A DNA stretch of 64,000 bases from Streptomyces lydicus. GTDB taxonomy: Bacteria; Actinomycetota; Actinomycetes; Streptomycetales; Streptomycetaceae. The notes beneath the pieces are model-generated. The model had not been told where the DNA came from, searched no databases, and saw nothing but the letters and a program-made list of their open reading frames with translations. This document shows, one piece after another, positions 43,733-51,738 of this stretch (position 1 is its first letter; every line of letters starts with the position of its first letter). The stretch is taken from the NCBI RefSeq assembly GCF_004125265.1, contig NZ_RDTE01000003.1:8308001-8372000 (forward strand), written 5' to 3'. Position numbers and translations under genes: made by a program.

Positions 43733-43886
43733 CGTGGCGTGCGACGCGGCGTATGACGCGGCGTCGGGGTGGCCCGGCGGGCCCGTTGTTCGGTGGGCGC
43801 CGCCGGGCGCATGGGAACCGGTGCCCGGGCCGTATGCGGACCGTGCCGGGTGGCCGGGGCCGGGGCCGGGTGTGCGGGTGGTCGGG

Positions 43887-44390
43887 TCAGGCGGCCGGCA
43901 GGTGGTACAGGGCCATCGGCGTGACGTAGCCGGGCCAGCGGCCGTCGGCGAAGAGATGGACCCCGGCGTCCAGGTAGCACTGGTCGACGAGTTGGGAGCA
44001 GATCATGTGCCGGGTGCTGGCGACATAGCGGCGCAGCCCCGGAACGGGCAGGTGGAAGCGGTGTGTGGCGATCGCCAGGTAGTCGAGGAAGCTGTAGGGG
44101 ACCCCGACGTAGCGGGTGGCGGCGGCGCAGATGCCGGCGCGCTGCCGCTCGGTGAGCCGTTCCGGGCGGACATAGACCACGTCCGCGTCGGCGTACGCGG
44201 TGAGGGACAGGATGCGGGCGCCACCCGGCTCGGCCTCCAGCAGCCGGTTGTCGGGCAGGACCAGGAAGGCGTGTTCGTAGTCGGTGAAACCGTCTCCGTT
44301 GACCCACTGTCCGAAGCGGATCAACTGGCCGGTGACGCCGGAAATCCGGGTGAGTCCGATGTCGCCCGGCAGGGGATGGGTGTGCTTCAT
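43887..44390 (-). CDS. YiiX/permuted papain-like (NlpC/P60 superfamily) protein
   Basis: A 167-residue protein with the order of a circularly permuted NlpC/P60 fold. An early GDIGLTRISG strand and a His in DYEHAFLVLPD precede the Cys in MICSQLVDQCYLDAG. The Cys-to-Leu stretch CSQLV is the usual start of the catalytic helix. No signal peptide is visible, so it may act on intracellular amide or thioester bonds, unlike secreted muramidases. Start ATG 44390 (MKHTHPLPGDIG). Function unknown. Confidence 0.7.
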   Translation of the reverse strand: MKHTHPLPGDIGLTRISGVTGQLIRFGQWVNGDGFTDYEHAFLVLPDNRLLEAEPGGARILSLTAYADADVVYVRPERLTERQRAGICAAATRYVGVPYSFLDYLAIATHRFHLPVPGLRRYVASTRHMICSQLVDQCYLDAGVHLFADGRWPGYVTPMALYHLPAA

Positions 44391-44480
44391 GAGCAGCTCC
44401 CAGAGCCAAAGGGGGGTTCCCGTGGGTAATACCCGCTGTCATGGCGTACGCACCGTCCGTGGCGGGGGTTGGTGGCGGAT

Positions 44481-44515
44481 GCCGGTGGATGCCGGTGGAT
44501 GCCGGGCCGGTGGAT
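44481..44515. repeat. Three copies of GCCGGTGGAT
   Basis: Two adjacent 10-bp units (44481-44500) and a third at 44506-44515 lie in the 44391-44666 intergenic region, which also has two copies of GCAGGCCGAAGAG near 44620. No gene is seen in the gap. Confidence 0.6.
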
Positions 44516-44666
44516 GACGGTGGAGGGCGAGGGGCAGATGGCAGAGGGGGAGGGACGGCGGGCGCTCGGCGGGGTACGGGTGTGCGGACCGGGTTCGGCC
44601 GCTGCGGGCCGAAGGGAGCAGGCCGAAGAGGGCAGGCCGAAGAGAGCGGGCGGGAGGAGCGGAGAG

Positions 44667-45479
44667 ATGATGAGCGGTTCAGCGTCCAGGGCCGGAGAGT
44701 TGGTGACGGTGCGTCAGAAGGGTGGTGGCTCGGCGCTGTCGGGCAGTGTGGCGCTGGTGACCGGGGCGTCCAGCGGTATCGGTGCGGCCGCCGCCCTGGC
44801 GCTGGCCGGGGAAGGCGCTTCCCTCGCCCTGGTCGCCCGCCGTCGCGAGCGACTGGAACACCTCACGCAGACCATCGGCGAGCGGGGAGGGGCCTCCCTC
44901 GCCCTGACGGCCGATCTCGGTGACGCGACGCAGGCACGGCGGGTGGTCGAGGAGACCGTCGACCACTTCGGGCGGCTGGACGTCCTGCTGAACAACGCGG
45001 GCTTCGGTGCGCGCGGCGCGGTGGAGGACAGCGACCCGGAGGACTGGGACCGGATGGTCGGCCTGAATTTCACGGCGGTGCTGCGGATGTCACACGCGGC
45101 ACTCCCGCATCTGCTGCACGCGGCACACGACGGGCCCCGGGGCGTCGCCGACCTGGTGACCGTCAGCTCGGTCGCGGGTCGGGTGCCCCGCAGGGACAAC
45201 AGCGTCTACTCGGCCACCAAGCACGCGGTGTGCTCCTTCAGCGAGGCGCTGCGCCAGGAAGTGACCGGACGGCAGGTCCGGGTCGGGCTCGTCGAACCGG
45301 GCATGACCGCGACGGAGATGACCCGTGGCGGCAGCCAGGCCGCATCGGCGCACGGGATGCCGCAGGAGAGCTGGCTGCACGCCGAGGACATCGCCCGCGT
45401 CATCACCTTCATGGTCACCCAGCCGCCGCATATGGCGGTCAACGAGATCACCGTGCGGCCGACCGCCCAGGAACACTGA
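44667..45479 (+). CDS. Short-chain dehydrogenase/reductase
   Basis: A 270-residue classical SDR. The cofactor motif is VTGASSGIGAAAALALAGEG, NNAGFG follows strand 4, the active-site Ser is in VTVSSVAGRVPR and the catalytic YxxxK is YSATKHA. The VEPGMTATEM segment after the active site is typical of the NADP-dependent YdfG-like group. The start is ATG 44667 or 44670 behind GGAGGAGCGGAGAG; GTG codons about 10 residues later are alternatives. Substrate unknown. It is separated from the phosphoesterase gene by a hexamer repeat. Confidence 0.92.
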   Translation: MMSGSASRAGELVTVRQKGGGSALSGSVALVTGASSGIGAAAALALAGEGASLALVARRRERLEHLTQTIGERGGASLALTADLGDATQARRVVEETVDHFGRLDVLLNNAGFGARGAVEDSDPEDWDRMVGLNFTAVLRMSHAALPHLLHAAHDGPRGVADLVTVSSVAGRVPRRDNSVYSATKHAVCSFSEALRQEVTGRQVRVGLVEPGMTATEMTRGGSQAASAHGMPQESWLHAEDIARVITFMVTQPPHMAVNEITVRPTAQEH

Positions 45480-45482
45480 CCG

Positions 45483-45515
<33 letters not shown>

Positions 45516-45558
45516 CACCCGTGACCCCGACCCCGCGGCGCAGCCGAGGAGAGGCCCC

Positions 45559-46062
45559 GTGCGACTCCTGCTCATCGCCGACACCCATCTGCCCCAGCGT
45601 GCCAAGGCGCTGCCGTCACAGCTGCTGGACGAAGTGTCCCGCGCCGATGTCGTGGTGCATGCCGGCGACTGGGTCGACACCGCCACGCTGGACCTGCTGC
45701 AGGCCCGTGCCCGGCGGCTGATCGGGGTCTACGGCAACAACGACGGCCCGGAGCTGCGGGCCCGGCTGCCCGAGGTGGCGCACGCGGAACTGGCGGGCGT
45801 CCGGTTCGCCGTGGTGCACGAGACGGGCCCCGCGCAGGGGCGGGAGCGCCGGTGCGCTGCACGGTTCCCCGAGTGCGATGTGCTGGTGTTCGGCCACAGC
45901 CACATCCCCTGGGACTCCACGGCGGACGACCGGCTGCGCCTGCTGAACCCGGGGTCGCCGACCGACCGCCGCCGGCAGCCGTACTGCACCTATATGACGG
46001 CGGAGCTTGTACAGGGCCTGCTCGCCGGGGTGGAACTGCACCGTCTGCCCCGCGCCCGCTGA
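45559..46062 (+). CDS. YfcE/MJ0936-type metallophosphoesterase
   Basis: A 167-residue phosphodiesterase of the calcineurin-like superfamily. The metal-binding motifs are IADTHLP (DxH), VVHAGDW (GD), YGNNDG (GNxD), VVHETGPAQG (H) and VFGHSHIPW (GHxH). Length fits the small YfcE group, which hydrolyses phosphodiesters in vitro. Start GTG 45559 has GAGGAGAGG. It could share a transcript with the SDR gene 79 bp upstream. The natural substrate is unknown. Confidence 0.92.
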   Translation: MRLLLIADTHLPQRAKALPSQLLDEVSRADVVVHAGDWVDTATLDLLQARARRLIGVYGNNDGPELRARLPEVAHAELAGVRFAVVHETGPAQGRERRCAARFPECDVLVFGHSHIPWDSTADDRLRLLNPGSPTDRRRQPYCTYMTAELVQGLLAGVELHRLPRAR

Positions 46063-46080
46063 GCCCGCGCCCGCTGAGCC
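46051..46080. repeat. 15-bp perfect tandem duplication at the phosphoesterase stop
   Basis: CGCGCCCGCTGAGCC occurs twice in a row, and the first copy contains the TGA stop of the phosphoesterase. Confidence 0.75.
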
Positions 46081-46155
46081 CGCGGTGACCGCCGTACGGT
46101 CCGCGCACTCCTCACCGGCCGGCCCGCGTGCTCCTCATCTGTCGGCCCGCACTGC

Positions 46156-46662
46156 TCACAGGCCGAGCAGGCCGCGGACGTAGGCGGCCTGGCCGGCGTG
46201 CTGCAGATCGTCCGCGATCACGCTGACCAGGCGGACTCCCAGGGTGACGGGCGGTGTCCAGCCGCGGTCGACGACGCGCTTCATGTCCTTGTCGTCGATC
46301 CCGGCGAGGTACTGCACGGTGTTGTCGTGGACGGCGCCGTGATAGCCCGTCAGGAGCTGTGCGCTCAGGTCCCCCACGGCCGCCACGTCCTTGCCGGAGT
46401 GGCCGTAGCCGGTGTCGTCGGCAGCGAAGGGGAGACCGAAGCGGTCGTACCAGCCGTCCGCGGTCCAGACCTGCTCGGTGCCGGCCACCCCGGCGAGGTG
46501 ATCGTCCTGGATCCTGGTGAGGTGCCAGACCAGCCAGGCGATCGAATTGGCGTCGTCGGGGCGGGTGCTGAGCTCGTCGGGGTCGAGCCCGGAGACCACG
46601 TCCTCGACGACCTCACGGATGCGTCCGAAGGCGTCGACAAGCAGGTCCGTGCTGGCGTTCAT
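46156..46662 (-). CDS. DinB-family (DUF664-like) mycothiol-transferase-type protein
   Basis: A 168-residue four-helix protein. SIAWLVWHLTRIQDDHLAGVAG contains the first metal His pair, and VIADDLQHAGQAAYVRGLL supplies the last His. This is the DinB-like fold found in mycothiol- and bacillithiol-dependent enzymes. The frame starts at ATG 46662. It is single, with its 3' side facing the phosphoesterase gene. The precise reaction is unknown. Confidence 0.88.
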   Translation of the reverse strand: MNASTDLLVDAFGRIREVVEDVVSGLDPDELSTRPDDANSIAWLVWHLTRIQDDHLAGVAGTEQVWTADGWYDRFGLPFAADDTGYGHSGKDVAAVGDLSAQLLTGYHGAVHDNTVQYLAGIDDKDMKRVVDRGWTPPVTLGVRLVSVIADDLQHAGQAAYVRGLLGL

Positions 46663-46890
46663 TCAGGGCTCCTTTGCGGCGGCGGAGGTCCTCGCGCGGA
46701 AGGTCCGCGGATACCGGTACCGGTGGACCGGGGTGGCGCGCTCCGGTGGTGGTCGGGCACCCGGAGGGCGTCGGCCCCGGCAGCCCGCCCATGGTCGCAA
46801 GCTCGCCCCGGGAATCGGTGCGGGGCAGGCCGAGAGGCGGGATTTTCCCTGACCGGGGAACTCGATCGCGCGCCGGAGGCGAGCGGCGGC

Positions 46891-46955
46891 AACGGGAGAC
46901 GCCCGGTGGAAAACGGGAGACGCCCGGTGGCCCCCCACGGGTCACCGGGCGTCTC
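46891..46955 (-). terminator. Terminator of the NRPS operon with duplicated arm
   Basis: A perfect 13-bp stem (46917-46929 with 46943-46955) lies 18 bp past the stop of the last NRPS gene. The left arm is preceded by a second copy of itself (ACGGGAGACGCCCGGTGGAAA repeats at 46892 and 46913 with small edge differences), so an alternative longer-looped hairpin is possible. The rest of the 46663-46972 gap holds no gene. Confidence 0.75.
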
Positions 46956-46972
46956 GTGCCGACCTGCCGGGC

Positions 46973-49831
46973 TCAGGGCCCGGCAGGTCCGGTCATCGCG
47001 GCCAGCACGGAGCGCCAGTCCTCACCCGGCCGGGCGCGCAGGGACGGGGCCAGCCGGTCGGCGCGGTAGTGCCAGCGGTGGTCGAGGTCCGGGTGGACCT
47101 CGTCCGTCTCCTGGATCTCGCTGTCGCTGCCGAGCAGTTCGGTCAGCCCGGTGGCGAGGTCCCGCCAGGAGAGGTGGCCGCTGACGGCATTGGCGACGCC
47201 GTGCACGGGCGAGTCCAGGCAGGAGACCACGGCCCGGGCCAGGGCCGCGGCATGCACCCAGGCCGCGCCGTACCACGCATGGCCGTGCGTCCCCGGCCGC
47301 GGCAGGGCGATCGGCCGGCCCTCCCGCGCCGCCTGGTAGAGCACCCCGGTCGCACCCCAGCGCAGCTGGTCCCGCAGTCGCTGGTGGTCTCCCCAGACGA
47401 GCGGGGAGCGGACCGCGCTCGCACCGCCCCGGCCCTGGGTACCGGCCGCCCGCAGCAGCAGCCCTTCGCAGTCGGTCTTCGCCTGTCCGTACCCGCTCAG
47501 CGGCTGCCGCGAGGCGGACTCCTCCGCCACCCACTCGCCGGCCGGGTGCCCGTAGGCGTCCACACTGCTGACGAAGACGAACGGACCGCGCGACCAGGTG
47601 CCGACCATGGCGGCCATCGCCGTCACATCGACCTCGGGACGGGTGAAGGTGCAGGCCGCGTGGATCACCGCATCGGCGCTGTCGACGGCCTTGCGCAGGC
47701 CGTCGAGGTCGGTGAGGTCGCCCTCGATGACGTCCACACCGTCGCCGGCCACGAGGTGGGCCGATTCGGGGCGGGCCAGGGCCAGCACCGGACGTCCTCG
47801 GGCGGCCAGTTCGCGCAGCACGAAGGCGCCGACCCCGCCGGTGCCGCCGGTGACCAGCACCGTGCCCTCGCGGGTGCGCCGCGGGCGCGAGGGCACGGCC
47901 GAGGGCGCGGCGGCCCGCTCCGCCTCCCGTGCCGCCAGCAGCGCGGTGACCGCGCGCGGGGTGCGGGCCTGCATGATGTCCAGGCCGGTCAGCGGCAGTT
48001 TCAGCGCCTGGCGCAGCCGCTCGGCGAGCTGGACGGCGACCAGCGAGTGGCCGCCGAGGAGGAAGAAGTCGTCGTCCGGTCCGGGCGCGTGGCCCAGGAG
48101 GGCGGTGAACCCCTCGGTCACGGCGTCCGCATGCACCCCTTCCGGCGCGGGGGCCGTCGGGAACCCCGGGAGCCGGGCCGGATCCGGTGTGCCGTCGGCC
48201 GTGCGCGGCAGGGTGTCCAGCAGGGTCACCGCGGCGGGCACCAGGCCGGGGGCCAGCTCCGCGCGCAGACGGGAGCGGAGCTCGGCGGGGGTGGGGCCGC
48301 CGATGCCGCGCAGTACGGCATAGGCCAGCAGCGGGCCGCCGGCCGGTTCGACCACGGCGGCCTCGGCCACCTCGGGGTGCGAACGCAGCAGCACCTCGGC
48401 CGGGTGCCCGCCGGTTTCGCCCCCCGGTGCCGGCGGCCCGCCGGGCAGGCGGGACAGCCTGAGGCCCGGGTCGTCGGCCACCGCGGTGAGCAGGGCGGCG
48501 TAGTGCGTACCGAGAGCGGCCGCCGCCTCCTCGTCCAGTGCGCTCCGGCTGTACTGGACGATTCCGGCGGGGGCGTCGGTGTCCACCATGCCGAAGGAGA
48601 GGTCGAACTTCGCCTCCCCGGCGCCGACCTCGACGTAGCTGTCCGCCAGGCCGGGCAGCCGCAGCGTCGTGGGCGCGCCCAGGACGTCCGCGGTCACCCG
48701 GATCAGCGCCGTCCCGTCCGCGGTGCGGGCGGCGGCGCCGAGGCGGTCGAGGATCAGGTCGAACGGGACCTCGCGGCGCTGCTGGGCGTCCAGCAGCGCC
48801 TCTCGTACCCGCTCCAGAAGAGCGGTGAAGGACGGGTCGCCCGCGGTGTTCACCCGGACCGGGAGGGTGTTGACGCACAGTCCGACCAGGCCGCGCATCT
48901 CCGGGCCCTGCCGGTGGGTGCCGGCGACCCCGATCACCAGGTCGTCCTGGCCGGTGAAGCGGTGCAGCGCGGCGAAGGAGGCGGCGAGCGCCACGGTGAA
49001 CAGGGTGGCCCGGTGCCGGCCGCCGAGTGCGCGCAGGGCGGCCGGCACCCGTGGGTCGAGCGGGGCGCTGTGGACACCGGCCGGGCGGACACCGGTGTCG
49101 GCGGGCGGGTGTGCGGGGCGGGGCAGCGGCAGCGGGCGGACGCCGTCGAGCCGTTCGGCCCAGTGGTCCAGGCCTGCTTCCAGACGGTCGGCGGCCGCCT
49201 GCTCGCGGTGTGCGAAGTCCGCGTACTGCGCCGGTTCCGGCAGCGCCTCGGCGGTGGTGCCACCGACGGCGGCCGCGTAGGTCCGGGCGAGTTCTCCGGC
49301 CACGGTCTCCAACGAAGCGCCGTCGACGGCGATGTGATGGAACGTCAGCAATACGGTGTGGTCCTGCTCCCCGTGCCGCAGGACCAGGGCGCGCGGAAGG
49401 GGGCCGACGGCGAGATCGAAGGGGCGGTGCGCCTCCTCGGCCAGCAGCGCGCCGGAGCCGTCCGCGTCCGCCGCCACGACCCGCAGCGCGACCGCCTCCG
49501 GAGCCGGCAGCACTTCCTGGTACGGCTCGCCGTCCCGCTGCCCGTAGCGGGTGCGCAGAATCTCGTGACGGCCCACCAGCGAGGTCAGCGCGGCGGCCAG
49601 CGCGTCCAGGTCGAGCGGACCGCGCAGCCGGGTGGCGAAGGGCACGCTGTACGAGGCGCCGCCGTGCCCCAGCCGGTCCATCAGCCACATACGGCGCTGG
49701 GCGTGGGAGAGCGGCGCGGGTCCTTGCCGGACGGCGGTTGCGGGCGCGGCGGCGGGACGGGCGGCACGGGAGCGGGCCCGGCGCAGCAACTCCTCCTGGA
49801 GCGCCGCGGCGGAGGGGGTGTCAGTGGCCAT
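46973..49831 (-). CDS. NRPS, C-(adenylation relic)-T-SDR, final protein of the assembly line
   Basis: A 952-residue protein. The condensation domain (about 38-470) has an intact HHIAVDG at 165-171. Residues about 490-600 match only the small C-terminal subdomain of an adenylation domain (HPEVAEAAVV, LPRTADGTPD). The large catalytic part is missing and the A10 Lys is gone, so it cannot activate an amino acid. A carrier domain follows (FFLLGGHSLVAVQL, about 615-630, Ser attachment). Then comes an extended SDR domain (about 660-945; TGGTGGVGAFVL, Ser in FVSSVDAYG, YGQAK). There is no thioesterase. The carrier must be loaded in trans, and the SDR probably acts in release or reduction. The start overlaps the previous stop by 11 bases. 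Confidence 0.9.
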   Translation of the reverse strand: MATDTPSAAALQEELLRRARSRAARPAAAPATAVRQGPAPLSHAQRRMWLMDRLGHGGASYSVPFATRLRGPLDLDALAAALTSLVGRHEILRTRYGQRDGEPYQEVLPAPEAVALRVVAADADGSGALLAEEAHRPFDLAVGPLPRALVLRHGEQDHTVLLTFHHIAVDGASLETVAGELARTYAAAVGGTTAEALPEPAQYADFAHREQAAADRLEAGLDHWAERLDGVRPLPLPRPAHPPADTGVRPAGVHSAPLDPRVPAALRALGGRHRATLFTVALAASFAALHRFTGQDDLVIGVAGTHRQGPEMRGLVGLCVNTLPVRVNTAGDPSFTALLERVREALLDAQQRREVPFDLILDRLGAAARTADGTALIRVTADVLGAPTTLRLPGLADSYVEVGAGEAKFDLSFGMVDTDAPAGIVQYSRSALDEEAAAALGTHYAALLTAVADDPGLRLSRLPGGPPAPGGETGGHPAEVLLRSHPEVAEAAVVEPAGGPLLAYAVLRGIGGPTPAELRSRLRAELAPGLVPAAVTLLDTLPRTADGTPDPARLPGFPTAPAPEGVHADAVTEGFTALLGHAPGPDDDFFLLGGHSLVAVQLAERLRQALKLPLTGLDIMQARTPRAVTALLAAREAERAAAPSAVPSRPRRTREGTVLVTGGTGGVGAFVLRELAARGRPVLALARPESAHLVAGDGVDVIEGDLTDLDGLRKAVDSADAVIHAACTFTRPEVDVTAMAAMVGTWSRGPFVFVSSVDAYGHPAGEWVAEESASRQPLSGYGQAKTDCEGLLLRAAGTQGRGGASAVRSPLVWGDHQRLRDQLRWGATGVLYQAAREGRPIALPRPGTHGHAWYGAAWVHAAALARAVVSCLDSPVHGVANAVSGHLSWRDLATGLTELLGSDSEIQETDEVHPDLDHRWHYRADRLAPSLRARPGEDWRSVLAAMTGPAGP

Positions 49832-51737
49832 CGGTGTCCTCCGGGGCGCCGGGGTGCAGATCGCTGTGTGCGGCGAGGAGCGCGCGCTCGACCAGCGCGG
49901 CGTGCCCCGCCACCGTGGGGGCGGCGAAGAAGTCGGCGAGCGTCAGCTCCACGCCGAGCTCCTCGCGCAGGTCGTCGGTGACCGCGAGCGCGAGCAGCGA
50001 ATGACCGCCCAGCGCGAGGAAGTCGGCATCCGCACGCGTGACCTCGCGGCCCAGTGACCGGCCCCAGACCTCGGCGACGGCCTGCTCCAGCGGACCCAGC
50101 GGCCCGGCCGCCGCGTCGGGCCGGTCGGTGCTGACGAGGTCCGTCAGCGCGCGGCGGTCGACCTTCCCCGAGGCGGTGAGCGGCAGCGCGTCGACCACCC
50201 GCACCTCGTCCGGGACCAGATGGGCGGGCAGCACGGCGGCGAGCCGGTCGTGCAGAGCGGCGGAGCGCGGCACCGGTCCCGGCGCGGCCACGACGAAGGC
50301 GGCCAGGCGGGCGTCATCGGGGGAGGGGCGGTGCACGGTCACGGCCGCGTCCGCCACCTCGGGCTGTTCCCGCAGTGCGTGTTCGATCTCCGCCGGCTCG
50401 ATCCGGAAGCCACGGATCTTCACCTGGTCGTCCGTCCGCCCGTGGAAGTCCAGGGTGCCGTCCGGACGGCGGGAGACGAGGTCGCCGGAGCGGTAGAGAC
50501 GGCCCAGTTCGGGGTGGTCGCTGAAGCGCTCGGCGGTCAGCTCCGGCTGCCCGGTGTAGCCGTGCGCCAGCCGGCTGCCGCCGATCCACAGTTCGCCCAG
50601 CTCCCCGTACGGGACCGGCCGGCCGCCGTCGTCCAGCAGGTGCACGGTCGCCCCGGCGATCGGCCGGCCGATGGGCACCTGGCCGTCGCAGTCGGCGAGG
50701 GTGACGCGGTGGGTCGTGGTGAAGGTCGTCGCCTCCGTCGGCCCGTAGCCGTTGACCAGTTCCAGCCACGGGAAGGCCTGGAGCACCTCGCGGGCGTGGT
50801 GCGCGGACAGCGCCTCACCGCCCACGACCACCGTGCGCAGCTGCGCGAAGATCCGCGAGCGGCGGCCGGCCAGCTGGTGGAAGAGCGCGGTGGTGAAGAA
50901 GGCGACGGTCACGCCGTGGCGTTCCACCTCCCGGGCCAGGTCCTCGAACGAGGGCCGTTCGGTGGTGCACACCACCACGGAGGCCCCGTTGGCCAGGGCT
51001 CCCCACACCTCGAACGTCGAGGCGTCGAAGGTCATCGGCGAGTGGAAGAGCACCCGGTCGCGGGACGTGAGGGTGAGGTACGCCGGGTCACAGACCAGCT
51101 CGGCGATCGCCCGGTGCGGCACGGCCACGCCCTTGGGCCGGCCCGTCGAGCCCGAGGTGAACATGATGAACGCGGCGGCATCCGGCGCCAGTTCGGCCCC
51201 GGGCAGCTCCCCGCCGTCCACCAGCGGCTCACCGGGCAGCGCCAGCGTGGCACCGGAGAGCGCCGCCGATTCGAGGAGCTTGCCGTCGCCGACGGTCAGC
51301 GTGGCGCCCGCGTCGGCGGCCAGCGCCTCGGAACGGGAGCGCGGATGCGCCGGATCGAGCGGTACGCACACGGCGCCCGCCCACCACAGCGCGAGCTGGG
51401 CGACGACCGTGCGGGCGGAGCGCGGCATCAGCAGCGCCACGGCGTCACCCTGGCGCACGCCGTGCGCACGCAGATGGGCGGCGAGCGCCCGGGCCGAGGA
51501 GACGAGCTGGGCATAGGTGAGCGTGGTGTCGCCGTCCGCCACGGCCAGGGCCTGCGGGGTCCGTGCGGCATGCCGGGCCACCAGGGCCGTCAGTCCGGCC
51601 GCGGATGCGGGCAGCCCGGCCTCCGGGGCGGGCGCGGGGTGGTCACCGGCCGGGATGCGCGCGTCCTGCAAGGTGCCTTCGGTGGGCACGGGCCCTTCCT
51701 TCCGGGTGTCGGGGGAGTGCGGGGTGCGGGTGGTCAT
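49821..51737 (-). CDS. NRPS A-T didomain, valine/isoleucine-like code
   Basis: A 638-residue adenylation plus carrier protein. Core motifs are A3 FTSGSTGRPKGV, A5 NGYGPTE, A7 LYRSGDLV, A8 GRTDDQVKIRGFRIEP and A10 LPLTASGKVDR; the carrier has FLALGGHSLLAL. Aligning by eye to GrsA, the specificity residues read D-A-F-F-V-G-G-T-F, close to the known Val code (DAFWIGGTF), so a branched hydrophobic residue is likely. There is no condensation domain in the chain, so partner C domains come from other proteins. Start ATG 51737 lies one base after the previous stop (TGA-G-ATG). Confidence 0.9.
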   Translation of the reverse strand: MTTRTPHSPDTRKEGPVPTEGTLQDARIPAGDHPAPAPEAGLPASAAGLTALVARHAARTPQALAVADGDTTLTYAQLVSSARALAAHLRAHGVRQGDAVALLMPRSARTVVAQLALWWAGAVCVPLDPAHPRSRSEALAADAGATLTVGDGKLLESAALSGATLALPGEPLVDGGELPGAELAPDAAAFIMFTSGSTGRPKGVAVPHRAIAELVCDPAYLTLTSRDRVLFHSPMTFDASTFEVWGALANGASVVVCTTERPSFEDLAREVERHGVTVAFFTTALFHQLAGRRSRIFAQLRTVVVGGEALSAHHAREVLQAFPWLELVNGYGPTEATTFTTTHRVTLADCDGQVPIGRPIAGATVHLLDDGGRPVPYGELGELWIGGSRLAHGYTGQPELTAERFSDHPELGRLYRSGDLVSRRPDGTLDFHGRTDDQVKIRGFRIEPAEIEHALREQPEVADAAVTVHRPSPDDARLAAFVVAAPGPVPRSAALHDRLAAVLPAHLVPDEVRVVDALPLTASGKVDRRALTDLVSTDRPDAAAGPLGPLEQAVAEVWGRSLGREVTRADADFLALGGHSLLALAVTDDLREELGVELTLADFFAAPTVAGHAALVERALLAAHSDLHPGAPEDTDGH

Positions 51738-51738
51738 C

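Noticed and set aside
47069..49981. A long plus-strand open frame opposite the last NRPS gene
   Set aside because: It is a shadow of the C-T-SDR protein and has no motif of its own.
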